64,000 nucleotides of DNA from Polydactylus sextarius. Taxonomy: Eukaryota; Chordata; Actinopteri; Polynemidae. The notes under the pieces are model-generated. The model saw nothing but the letters and a program-made list of their open reading frames with translations, did not search any database and had not been told where the DNA came from. A program made the translations under genes and the position numbers. Location: assembly GCA_016801845.1 (NCBI GenBank), contig CM028909.1, forward strand, positions 9,718,813 through 9,782,812. Reading direction: 5' to 3'. Positions 20,934 to 33,728 of the stretch are shown here, in pieces; position 1 is the first letter of the stretch; each line of letters starts with the position of its first letter.

Positions 20934-23900
20934 TGGAAAATAATAGTGCCACAGAAGATAATAACTCAGGTAAAACAGATGACTCAGTGTTTTAATTGAT
21001 TGAACAGTGTTTGAGTTGGTTGTCGTTGTGTTAATTCTATGCGGTCCGTTTTCTCTCCAGAGGAACAGCAGAGCCAGGCAGAGGAGTCAGACTCGAATGT
21101 TAGACCGTCTTTGTCACAGGTTAAAAAGTCCTGGGGTTTCAGACGGTCAACAATCGCCAGAAGGGAATTCATGGAGGAAGTTGGAGAGCTAACACACAGC
21201 CCTCCACCCGTACGCAGAGTCAGAGGTCGGCGAGGCAATCAGAAACCCCAGACCAGTACAGAGACCCGGACCACCCAGAAAGCTTCATACACAGCTAGGA
21301 GTGTCATAGATGAGCTCGAATGGTCGTCTCCATCTTCACCTGCATCAGAGGAGAGCAAGGCACCTTCAGAGGCCTCTGCAGGAGGGACTCTTGACCCCAG
21401 CTTATGGCAGGATTTTGGGTCTGCCTTCCACACTGCTTTCTCACTGCTTGGTGGGAATGAGGGCTTGTCTTTAGACATGTCAAGTTCATTGGCAACATCA
21501 GCTCCTGATGTTTCGGAAGCTACCGATGCCACTGAGGCCCCTCCTCCACAGCCTATAGATGAAACTGAGGTTCCTGATAGTATGGAATCTGCTGATGACA
21601 TGGACATTTCAGTTGCTCCTGACAATGTTGCAGGGGGAGAGATGGATGATGTAGTGTTGATCTCCAGTCAAGACGATAGTGATGATATGACTCTGTTACA
21701 GATTAAGGAGCAGCTGATGACCAAAGTCAGGCAGGGAGACATGAGAGGTAGAGGTGTGAAAGGTGGAAGAGGAAAGGCCAGAGGAAGAGGTAGAGGCAGA
21801 GGACGAGGGAGAGGGCGAGGGAAAGGAAGAGGCAGAGGGAGGGGCAAATTGGTGGAGCTTCAATCAAGGCTTGCAGAAGATGTGGACGATGACGGCGACG
21901 ATGATGTGATGCTTGTTAATGCATCTGAGCCGCAGCAGCAACAAGAGGACAATGGTCCACACCGTCCTGTTGCAATAGAGAATTCACCTTCTCACTCTGA
22001 TCTCACCCTGAGTCCTGCTCAGCAGTCAAGCTCAGACTGCATAATCATAGACACTGATGTAGAACAGGTCACTGATTCAACTTCTGGGCAGTATGATGAT
22101 GCATCCGGGGAGGAAAAGAAAGGTGACACTAAAAGTTATGACTCCAATACACTGTGCTTCACCTGCCATCAAAAACACAATAAAAGGTGCGGGCTCATAT
22201 CTAATGACAAGATATGTTGAGTTGAGTAGCTCAGACCAACATATTTGCATACCAAACCATCTGTTAGTTTCACTTTCTAATCACTGCTGTCGCTTCGTTG
22301 CATCTTCTAGGTTCATGATCTGCTGTGACGGTTGCCAGCAGTGGTTTCATGGCAACTGCTTTGGTATAAGTGAGACACAAGATCGCAACATGGAGAAGAA
22401 AGGGCAAGAGTATATCTGCCCCCTCTGCACTACGAAAAAGCTTCAGTCTCAAAAACTTCAGTCTGAGTCTAGCTCTCCACAGTGCATGACACTAAGTTCT
22501 CCCGGTGAAGAAGAGGAGGGGCGTGTAGAGCAACAAGCCCTGAAGGTTAAAATTTCATTTCGATAGCAGGCAATCTCTAGCAGGTTCATTACTCTTAGTC
22601 ACAAATGATAAATTACCCGTTCTGCTTATTTGCTGCTGTAGTAAATTATTAGATTGAATATTCTTACTCCTGTGAGGCAGTATCTTATTAATAAACCAAG
22701 ACAGGATAATTATTTGTATAATTCAGTGACTAATTTGCATGAAGGAAGTCCAGTTTTTGTGTCTAAGATGAGAGTTGCTTTTCAGGAGACGGTGGTGGAG
22801 GAAGAAGCGGTGGAGGCTCCTGTTATGAGGCCAGAGCCTGAAGCAGAAGCTGAAATGGATACTGACAGTTCTCTTCCCCTGTGCATCGGACCTGGGTGCT
22901 CCAAACAAGCTCTACCGGACTCTGTTTACTGCGGCACTGACTGCATCCTTCAGCATGCTGCTGCCACTATGAAGACACTAACTGGCCCTAAGGTGTCCAG
23001 GCCCAGAGGAAGGCCACAGAAAAAAGTTTCTGCTGTCAGATCCACTACAAAGGTAAGACATTCAAACATGGGGACTGAGACATTGGGACAGATGTTCAAG
23101 GTGTATAGACAATGTATTTTCTTGATGGGTTTGTGCCTTTTTAAGCATCTTTCTATCTGACTCATGTAAATATGTTCATCATAGGGTCAGAGGTTGGGTA
23201 GGACGTCTAAGAGGTTAGCGGGAAAAGCTGATGAAGAAGATGAGGAAGAGGACATGACGGAAGATGATGGAGGAAATATGGAGGCGGCATCTCCCTTAGC
23301 CTGCGACCCCAGTCTCACAGAAGTTCAGGCCACTTCCATACCATCACCTAAGTTTAACACAGCGTGTATGTATCATTCACTACTCGTACACTTTCAAATC
23401 TTACAGCTGTTCAAACACTGTGTACAAATCATCTCAATTGGCATAACAGAGTTCCCTCCCTCTTTTAATCAATATGTAACACAATCATACACAAGCATGC
23501 ACACACAAATACACAAACATATATTCTCTGTCTGGGATGACTGATAAGTAGCAGGGGTCAGCAGTGGGTAAGTATGTTCACCTTTATAGTTCCTTCGTTG
23601 AATCTAAATGTCCAAAATGTTTCGCTGAAAAAGTCTCACTAGTTAGGATCCAACAAAAAGACGCGTCTTATAACTGGAAAGTGCTTAATCGGCAACACAT
23701 CAAGCTGTGTGTTGGGCAGTGCTGGGTGGCTTTTTTTCTCCGATGTTCAATGTGTCTGCACTCTTTTGGAAACTCAAAGGTTCTCACTGGAAAAACACAC
23801 ACACACACACGACAATCGTTGACTGAATGATGAAAAGGTGCAAAAGAAGGTTTTGATGTTATCCTCTAAACATGTCTCATGCTTTGTTCTAAGCTGCTGG

Positions 23901-26900
23901 TCCTTAAGAGAACAAAAGAATACTTCAAAAGCACAAGAGAGTCAAGATATAGGGTCTGCATTTCAGAGCCAACTGGTTGACATTCACACATTCCCTACTT
24001 TTTCATCATTTTCAGTAACTGAAAAACTCATAACACTATGTGAACTTCTTATATAACAGCAATGACAGCGCAACAACAGGCTCCTTTGGTCAGACAACAT
24101 TTTTCCAAATACTGTTTAGAACTGTTATAGTGAATAATGGCCGCAGATCTGTAGCTTTCTTTCTCAGAAACGTCAAACTGAGACACTCATCTAAAACCTC
24201 TCACAACTCCTCAGTACCGTTGCACAGGCTTTTTGAAGCCTCTTTAATTCTGTTGTTGTACCCAAACTTTATGGGCCCCCACCCCCCAAAGTTGAGCTTC
24301 TTTTTTAAAAGAAGGACCCCACAGTGTTGATGTGGCGGTTTGTGAGGATACAGCAGTCAGCGCAGCGGGAAACAGCGGTATGATTCTTCCAATATCTTGC
24401 TGATTTCTTTTGTTGGCAGTTGGATAAAATGTTGCTTTTGGTAAATTACTAATACTATTTGCTGCACTTAATCCACAAAATTCACTTCATTACATATACA
24501 TACGACACTTTACAACCTCCCTTGCCCCCGTCATACCCAAACATTGTCTGAGATGCCTGGAAAATGGATGCTGCAATGTACAGTGCGTAAATATTCAACA
24601 CACAAACACACACTCCAGTTATGATACATACACACCAATGTTATATTGGATAGGACCATGAGTAAATAAGGGCTGGACACCTGGTTTGGAGGAAGAGGTG
24701 GAGAATGACAGGAGGAAGACTTGACTTGTTGCTGCTGCAGAGACACAGAGGAGACTTGAAGATTCACCAGTCCACATGTTAGACAGAGGTTCCACCTGGA
24801 CTCCAACCAGCAAGAGAAAAGGAGGCACGTGTTACATTTCCATGAAGATGCTGCTGAAGTGTCAGTGGGCCTCTGTCAGAAAAATGCTCCATCCCTTTGG
24901 ATCTCTGAGAAAAGTTCTCAATGTACTGCACATGAAGAAACAGCCTACAGGTCTCCACACATACACACACATACATACATATATATATACATATTAAGAT
25001 AAGATAAGAGATGAAGGTGGAGAACAGGAGCCTGGTGCTGGTATAGTGTTGGATAAAGTCTACTTAATGTATTCTTTTTTTTTCTCTTTTTATCAAACAG
25101 TATACACACTCCTTTTGCGTATGGACTCACATACACATTCATGTCGTCACATGTCCATGCAAACACAATCTACATGAATAACAATCAAACATTTAATTAT
25201 TAGTATTATTATTCTTGGATAAAAAGTATCTACTTTCCTCTGGGCACTGATAGTTAATTTTAATTATTAAAACTAGTGTGCACTGAACAGTTTCACTTTA
25301 GTTTTACTAATATATTTCATGATTTAAAAGTATATGGGTTGAAGTTAAATACAACATACTGACAAGCAGAATGAAAGGATAATGTTTGTTCAGCGAACCA
25401 ACTATTCCATATTTGTAATAATACTTAATAGACTCTAGTTAAATACTTTACTTTCATTCAAAAGTGTAAAATATAAACAATTATTTAAAAAAAATCCCAA
25501 ATTTTAAAAAAGCATGAAAGATGTGACCACAAATTTGACTAATATAGAAACTAAATGACTCATAACCTTACCAAAAAAAAAAAACATTTAAAGAACTACA
25601 TTTTAAAGGTTTCCTGTGGAGTTTTTGACCTGTAATAGTGCTCAGCAGCTGGTTTTTCTGTCTTGCAATGCAAATGAGGATACACATGTGCATACAGGAC
25701 AATGCACAGCCCTGCCAGTGGTTTCACACTATTCCTCTGGTCAGCAGGCAGCTGTAACATGCATGTTAAAAAGAAGAAGAGGGTGAGCTAGTAATTATGG
25801 ATATAGAGAATAGAGACATAGATATAGATATATATAGATATATAGAGATTTTGTGTTCATCACATTTGTTAGTCCCAAAGGATACACACAGTGTACTTTG
25901 CTGAGTAACATTGATTCTAGTTATAGCCTTTGTCTTTACAAAGGGAGAAAGAGAACTCCACAGGGCACCTTTAAGTGTGTGAAGTGAAGCCAAACCACCA
26001 TCTTTCTATGAATACATCTATACACACACTCATACTTGTCATTCCTGAGGTTTCCTTTGAGCGCTGCCCTTCCCTTTCCCCAGTGAGACGACAGAAACTG
26101 TATTTAATGTCACACACGACCATGGTAGCAAATGAAGCTGGCTTTGTGAACAAGCCCTCTCATCCAAGACTAAAGTAGAAGACTTTAGGAAACCTGAACT
26201 TCAGTTCTTGTTAAGTCACAGCAAGATCATGGTAAACATTAAGTCTCGATTTTGTAAAATAAATTTCTTAAATAAATAAATTTAAAAAAAAAAAAAATCT
26301 GAGGTGAAAGTGCCATTGAAAATCCTGCTGCTACCAAACCTGTGACAAAAAAATATTTGTGGTGCTCAACACGTTTGACGCACAAAAAAGGGAAGAAAAA
26401 AACCCAGAAGCTCCGCGGTTAATTTCACCAATCCATCGTTCTTACTTTTAATAGTTTTCAGGATTGTTTTAAAATAAAAACATGTTTTGTTTTGGTAAAT
26501 GTGGCGAATAGTTACGTACCACTGAACATACCACCAAAAGACCCTTTAGAATAAGAATTATGAGTTTTAACTTGTCTTTTCTTACATTATCTATAGGTTA
26601 AATCAAACTCAATAGATTGTGCAGAAAAAGTTGTTTCATGACACTTTTTTAACTGAAGTTATGGACTTGGGGATAAAAATATGATATACTGGGAATTTGA
26701 GTTAGTAATAAACCTAAATACATTTAATATATATAATATGATAGCAAAAAGAAATGTATCTCCATAATAAAATATGAACACAACACTTGAAAATGACAGC
26801 TATTATGAGCTAGTATTAGTAGTTGTCCAGCATGCCACCAGATTCCTTGGTCATCCTCTGTCACAGCCGCCTCAGTTGTCACATTATGGAGCTGGTGAGC

Positions 26901-29900
26901 CTCCGAATGTGCATCTGTGAGGTGCCGACACCTTCCTGACTGAGCTGCTGGCTGTTGGCGGGCAGGACGTCACGTCTCCAGCTGTTGTGTTTTCAGGGCG
27001 TCTCGTAGGTTCTCAGTGGGGTTGAGGTCAGGAGAAGTCGCAGGCCGAGACGGCGTCTGCTAACCAGTGGGAAGGGCAGATATGGCTCGGTGAACAGAGG
27101 GTTTTTGTCTCCTGCTGAATGGTGGCGTTGCAACAGTTTCATCACTGCAACACATGACATTGTGCAACTCAGGAAAAGTGCGTTTTTGCTCTCAGAGTGA
27201 TGTGAACTTAGGGTCTTTTTAAAGGTGACGTGTATTTCTCCTGCTGGACATCAGATTGCTGCCAGTGATCCTCAGTGTGAAAGTCAAGCTGCAGGTTTTG
27301 GTGCCTCACAATTGCAAATGTCCTGTGATGACCTATGATCATCAATACCTATCATGCCTCCTTTGCATCATTATATACCGTACACAATAAAACGTCCTAC
27401 TTGCAGAATCACGGCTTTAAATAATCTCTTTAAAAACAAAACAAAGCGAATACAAACATTTACACTTTAAAGAAGCTGATCCACACGTGATGAATAATCA
27501 TGGGAACAACGGTTGTTTCCATCACCACATTGGACAATGTACATTTTCTTGACGGGGTTTTCCCACAATACATCACGTCTCCATAATGCGCCAGATAGTT
27601 TTTCCTTTCTCTCACACACATGCACAAGTTTTGCTTTGTAACACCCACATCTGTCGATTCAAAGTTTCAGTGATGACCACACACACACACACACATACAC
27701 ACACACACACACCACCTGGGTTTACTGTCTTTCGTTATTAGTTGGGAGGGCAGAAGCAGAATAATCACAAACGTCACACTTCAACAACTACTTTACATAA
27801 ACAGGACATCACTGTTGCAACTGATTCTTGAATTTTTCATTTTTTTGTAGCAAGTGTGTATGGAATATACTTTTTGAAATCAATGAATATTTAATCTCAA
27901 CATTACCTTTTCATCTTGTCAAAAGAACCACATTCATCAATTTGTGCTTTTACATGGTCTCTCAAGGAAACATACACACGCTTTGCCCTTAATATTAGAT
28001 CTTTAGTCTTAAGTTTGGAGTTTGATCTTTGATGTTTGATCTATAACATCAGAAATAATTAGTTGTTGCCGGTATGAGATAATTCCTGTGTGATCAAAAG
28101 ATGTACAACATAATTTGAAAGATTTCCTGATTCAAGTGTTATTTTGGCGAAACACTCAACATGTGTCACTCTCCATAATGACACTTGGAGACAACATGAA
28201 CACTAACTGAATCATCACGCTCCACTGGCAGATGAAATATATTTTGTTAAAAACTAACAAAATGTTTTGGTTTTTGAACAGGCTGGTTATAATGAGACGC
28301 TCTCTGTTGTCTGTACCACTGTCAAGCTGTCACATATTTGATCTAGAAATAACACATTACCCAGATTTGTAACGTTGGGGCAAGGTCAGCGCAGACCAAC
28401 ACAAGTTTGATTTAACACATATATTTAGATGTTTTATCTAAAAATCAGATTTTGTCATTAAAAGCAGAGCAAAGCACAAGGACAGGTTCCCCCGTATCTG
28501 TGTTACAACCTGTTGTGATGTTGGAGCCTTGAGCAACATTAATGTGTGAAATGTACACACACAAAAGGCTGATGTGGGGGGGCACAGTGTTTTTTGTTGA
28601 CTTGGTGGCCTCTACCCCACAGTGCATAAGAGTAGTAGGAGGTGTGGGGGTGCATTGGGATACGGTTTAGTCCTTTTTTTATCCAAACTGTCAGTTTCTT
28701 TTACAAGGCACAACTTGCACGACTCTCTGCGTCAATATCGTTGTCCTCTGTCTCTGGTTGAAATCTTGAGTCTTTATTACCAGCATCACTGTCAAACTTC
28801 AGTCACGATGTATCTTGTGCGTCACACAGTGACACCCAGCGTGTTCGTAAAAGCCTTTTTGGGCTGTGACTCTTTTGAAGTCACTTGAAGAGACGTATCC
28901 TCCCAACTGGCATTTGTTGCTTCTCAAATGATCAAAATGAAGTTGCTGCACTCACATAAGTTAATAGTGTTCTGTGAGTTTTGTTCATAAACTCATATTC
29001 ATAAAAACCAGTAGACGGTCTGAATGAATCTCTCAATGAGGGCTGTTTATTCACCTATTTTTGTTTTAACATTTTGGTGCCTCCCCCTGCTTCAATCAAG
29101 ACATGCATACAGATACAAAGTTATTTATTGGTCCTAATGGAAATTCGTCTTGCATCATACAGCTCATCAGATAGACAGAAAAACACTTTAAGACAACAAC
29201 CACTTAAAAACAGCTCCTGCACAGAATCCATATAACACCCTGGTCATCAAAAACAGTGAAGTTCAATGCAGTGACAATTACTAAAGTGCACATTTGTGCA
29301 ATGATGTTTCTTTTTTCATTCATCCTGTAAAAGCTTAATCCACTCATAATTTACCTTAAAGGTTTGGTCCAATATCCTGTAAGGGCTCACAGTGATAAAG
29401 AATTACAGACATTGTCATTATGTTACATTACAGTGGACACTAGGACTTCAGAGACCATAAAGATTATTTTTAGGGTGAGGATTAGTTTGTAGTTACACAA
29501 AATGTGTTGTTGAATTTATTCTTGATTAAATTATTTCAAAGTAACTGTAGTAACTTTCAGTGTTGGACCGTGAGAGACACTGAGACTCTTTTATTGACCA
29601 CATGATGTAGTGTTTGACATTAGAAAGATGTGATTTCTGTGATTTGTTTTCATCACTTACAGCAGGAAAATCTGGGTTTGGATAGTAGCTTATTTCCTTC
29701 ACTTTGATTGAATGCACACGTCATCTTTTAGCTTCTTTTAACTTCTTTTAGCTTTTAAGCTGCCAATATCGTCAGGTTTTGGTCAAATTCTACTCACCTC
29801 TACTGCATCTTTAATCTTATCACAGCTCCATGTCATCTCATGCTTTTAAAGCTTCTATTTTCTTTGCAAGTCTTCTGACATTTCTTTATCACTTCAGTAC

Positions 29901-32900
29901 CTCAATGCCTCAACCATTTAATAGTAAAACACGAGCACCCTCTACTGGCCAAACACATAACATGCATCCAAAAAAATGCATCCAGATACTGCTGATGATT
30001 TCTCTGTTAGCGACCATGCTTCTGTATTTTCACTGTTTGTCCCCTGTATAACCTCACAACAGCGATGTAAGAAAGTCCATGATAGTTACATGTGGTATTT
30101 TTTATTTTTAAATGTTGGTGTTGTTGAATTCACCGCAGTTACGTTCCAGAATAACACAAGGGCTTTATCAAAATTTTGTATAGTTATGCAATAACAGTGA
30201 TTTATGGTATAAAGTGATGTAGTTTGAATGTTTCTCAAACACCAATAACATATGAACCAAATATTCAGCTCAATTAAAAGCAATGACGGCACTTTTAATG
30301 CAACATCTTACGAAACAAAAGAAACACTCTTCTGAAGTTTTTCCTCAGAGTCAACTGCCCCAGAGGTAAAACCTCCTGTGACTCATGACTCATTGTATGT
30401 TTTAACTCTCATGAGAGGACTAATAGCTTCCTCTGTGAGGGTCAGTAGGAGTGTAATCAACTTGTATTCCCTTTAGTGGGTTGTGAGGTGATGACATTTC
30501 TTGTGCATCGTATGTAACCCTGTTCCTGGGAAGGAAAGGACAGACGCAGGCATCAAAACAAATAAATATTGAAGAATGGGAACTTTTATATTGGCTCATG
30601 TTAAGCACATGATTTAAAAAAAAAAAAAAAAAAAAGATTATAAAATGCAGGGAAGTTTTGATGTTAAGTATTAATTACTGAGCTTTAGAGCTGTTGCTGG
30701 ACAGGTTTTGTTTCCACCTGGAAATCCGAGCATGTTCTATTCACTGCAACTTGATCTTCACTTGATGGATGTGAGAGTGGTATTTATCTTCTCATCGACA
30801 TAAATAATGAATTACAGAGAAACATTTAGTTATCAGGACTCCTCCGTGTTTGTTGAAACAAGAGACTTCCTTCATTTCTTGCTGCAATTTCATTTCTTAC
30901 TACAATTGCTGTATTTAAGTTTCTAAAGCTAAACAACTTGTAAATGTAAAAGATACCAAAAGATAACGAAGTTGCAGCTTTTACAGTGTAAGGAAAGTAA
31001 AAAAGTTTGCCCATAATCTGTCATGGCAGTGAGATGTCAACACATTTTTATCCTGAATCAGTGACATCATGCGTTGTTTTCTTTTACAATTAAAACTCTA
31101 TTACCTCTTTGTAGCTCATGAATAAGGTCTTTGCTTTCACACTTTGGAACAAAAACGTTGTATAAACTTAACATTTTGAAACCTAACAACACATCATTTG
31201 GGATTTTAATTAAAAATGAACCCGAAGAAAACCTCAGCACATTTTATCTCTTCACAAAAATATATTTACACATGTAAACAACTGAGCAAATATAGAGATA
31301 ATATATAGAGAAGTAAAGACCCTGTGGACATTAATGCCATCTGTTCAAAGCTGTCTGTGCATTCAAGCTCAAACAAATCTGCACATGGTAAATGAAAGTT
31401 AAAATGAAATATCCTAAGATTTTATGTATCATACATAACCACGATACGTGTGAATTTCCTTGAAACTAAATTTTAGAATTGAAATAATAAATGAATGTCC
31501 TGTACTCCTTTGAATATTTTTGTGGTTTTAAAACATCTGAACCGAACATACCATCTCACTAATGCAAGAACAGTAGTTTTTCCTTTTAATATATCAAAAG
31601 TCATACTGTCTTTTCATTTACTGCAACTTATTCCAACATTTTTGATAGAAGATAAACACAGACAACTGATGAAGCAGTGGAAAAAGAAAAAAAAAGATTT
31701 ATGTAACAGTTTATGACATGTTGTTCCACAATGATTTACATTTGTTACTTTCTGATTTACTCATAATTATATGAACTGAATTTAATATTATCTCAGATGC
31801 AAGTCATGTTTCAGAGATCTGATGTTCCTACAGTCACGACAGTGATTTTTTTTTTTTTTTATTTTTTATCTCAAGCATAAAGAAAGATAATTTCAAAGCT
31901 GTAATCTCCAAGCCTCTAAGTTGTAGTGATGACATTCAGTGAGTTACTTTAGGTTTTAAGAGAACTTCCTTGGCTGTGACTAGATTTTGGGAAAGAAGAA
32001 AAGCTACTGGATTTATGAAGCATTAAGATTGTCATTAAGATTACGTCTAATAAGAAAGGTTATTCAGAGAAGAGATGAAGACTTATAGGAAGCTGAGGGG
32101 GGAGATGCTGTCTAAAGCTACATGACAAAGAGTACCGTGTTGAAAAACGATAGTATGGGGAGGTTGTTTGTGGTTGATCATGATCTCATTACAGATACAA
32201 AACTCATTATAGCTGCTGTGCTGTGTCTTGTACCTGATTCTCATCGTATGTAAACTTTGTAAGTTAGAGAAACACAGTCAGTAGTCATAGTGAATACACA
32301 TCAACTGAAAGCATGTAACGGTTTTTACAGAAGTTTGCGACATAAACACTGAGACTATGGAACAATATATACATCTATATACGTTTATTGTGCATGTTCC
32401 AACACTAAAGCATCTTCCTGTGGTTTACTAAGAGATAAAAAGAAGTCATCACTGAAGAAAAGTGTCAGTGTTTTGGAAGATTAGAAGAACTTTATTAAAG
32501 AAAATATTCTGATGTTACTTATGAATGGTGAACACACGTGAATGGAAACCTTAAGTGTGACATCACAAGCAGCTCTTAATCCACAACACTTTGTGTTCCT
32601 GCAATGATTTGAACAGGCATGCTCAGACTTTTCTTTTCTTTTTTTTTTTTTACTTGATTGGTTCAAATGAGCACATCGTACCTTTAAACCGTGTTTAGTC
32701 TGTGCTCTTGTTTTCTCCTCACTTTGATGCACAAAACACATTTCACACGTAATAAGATGCTTGAATAAAGATGAGTTATTCTTGACCTTATAGATGCAGA
32801 GAATGACTTGCATATTTATTCCATCCTCTTTTTCTTTCCTGCATTTATTAGTGAACCAGTTGATTTTCCATTTATTGATAGTTGGGTCTGTTTGCTGGAG

Positions 32901-33687
32901 GCCCACATTACATGGAGAACTTCTTCCTTACGTCCTCACCATCTTCCTTCACTCTGTACTGTTTCCTGTCTTTGTGGTACATGTTTGTTTTTGAACTACA
33001 TTGTATTGTACAGAATTAGTTCTTATTTAATGTGGTATGTTTTGACACTGTCCTAGTCTGCTATTGGCTGTCAGGAATTACATAAAGCACATAAGACACA
33101 GGGACAGATTTGAACCTAATGCTGACGCAATGTTTCTGTAAATTCACCTCTTCCCTGTGGCTCATTGAGTAGCCAAAGGTCCCAGATGTTTGCAGAGGTT
33201 TTGTTCCAACTCAGACAAACCTGTTACCAGAAGCATAACAACATATAATCTACACCACTGACTTACTCAAAGACGTAGGTCTCCAGTGTCACTTTAAACT
33301 GCTCACTAAGTAGTTTTAAGGGGTAAAGTCCATGTTCATAATCACCAGACTAACTTTTCCTGAAGCAGCTGACTGTCAGAGATCTGAAAAATCTATTAAC
33401 ACGTGATGAATGATGCTTCCAATCCTTACCATGCGACTTCTATAGGGTTTACTCTAATTTACTCTTGCTGCATCTACTGACGAGTTTATGATGCATGTGA
33501 GAAAGTAGTGACACAGTTGCTCTGCTTTTGTTAAAGAAACTCACTGATGCAACACACATAGTGAAGCTGCACCTTTCTTTTCATTGCTAGGTGTAGGAAT
33601 ACAAGGTATTTATATCTACTCAGATGATGATTTATAATTAACGACTCATGCACATACAACAAGTTTTTTGTCTTCTTTTTTGTAGTG

Positions 33688-33728
<41 letters not shown>

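Larger units (their letters stand above)
20901..22186 (+). other. dido1: dido1 start-codon exon and N-terminal exon
   Basis: The exon 20901-20969 carries 23 nt of leader, the ATG at 20924 and 15 codons. It joins in phase 1 to 21061-22186. The next residues contain the family signature KKSWGFRRSTIARRE, matching EFRKTWGFRRTTIAKRE in human. After that the exon is acidic and Ser-rich, with little similarity to human, and holds the RG box. It ends inside the PHD finger after the first zinc pair. Confidence 0.92.

Noticed and set aside
24300..24990. Possible nested minus-strand gene in dido1 intron 6
   Set aside because: Some stretches look more complex than the AT-rich background, but no frame joins into a recognisable protein and stops are frequent. 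It could be a UTR or non-coding transcript, but nothing in the sequence proves it.
28620..28890. A coding-like stretch on the minus strand in dido1 intron 6 (about 30 residues before a stop)
   Set aside because: No recognisable domain, no phase-matched neighbour exons, and the stretch is short enough to occur by chance.
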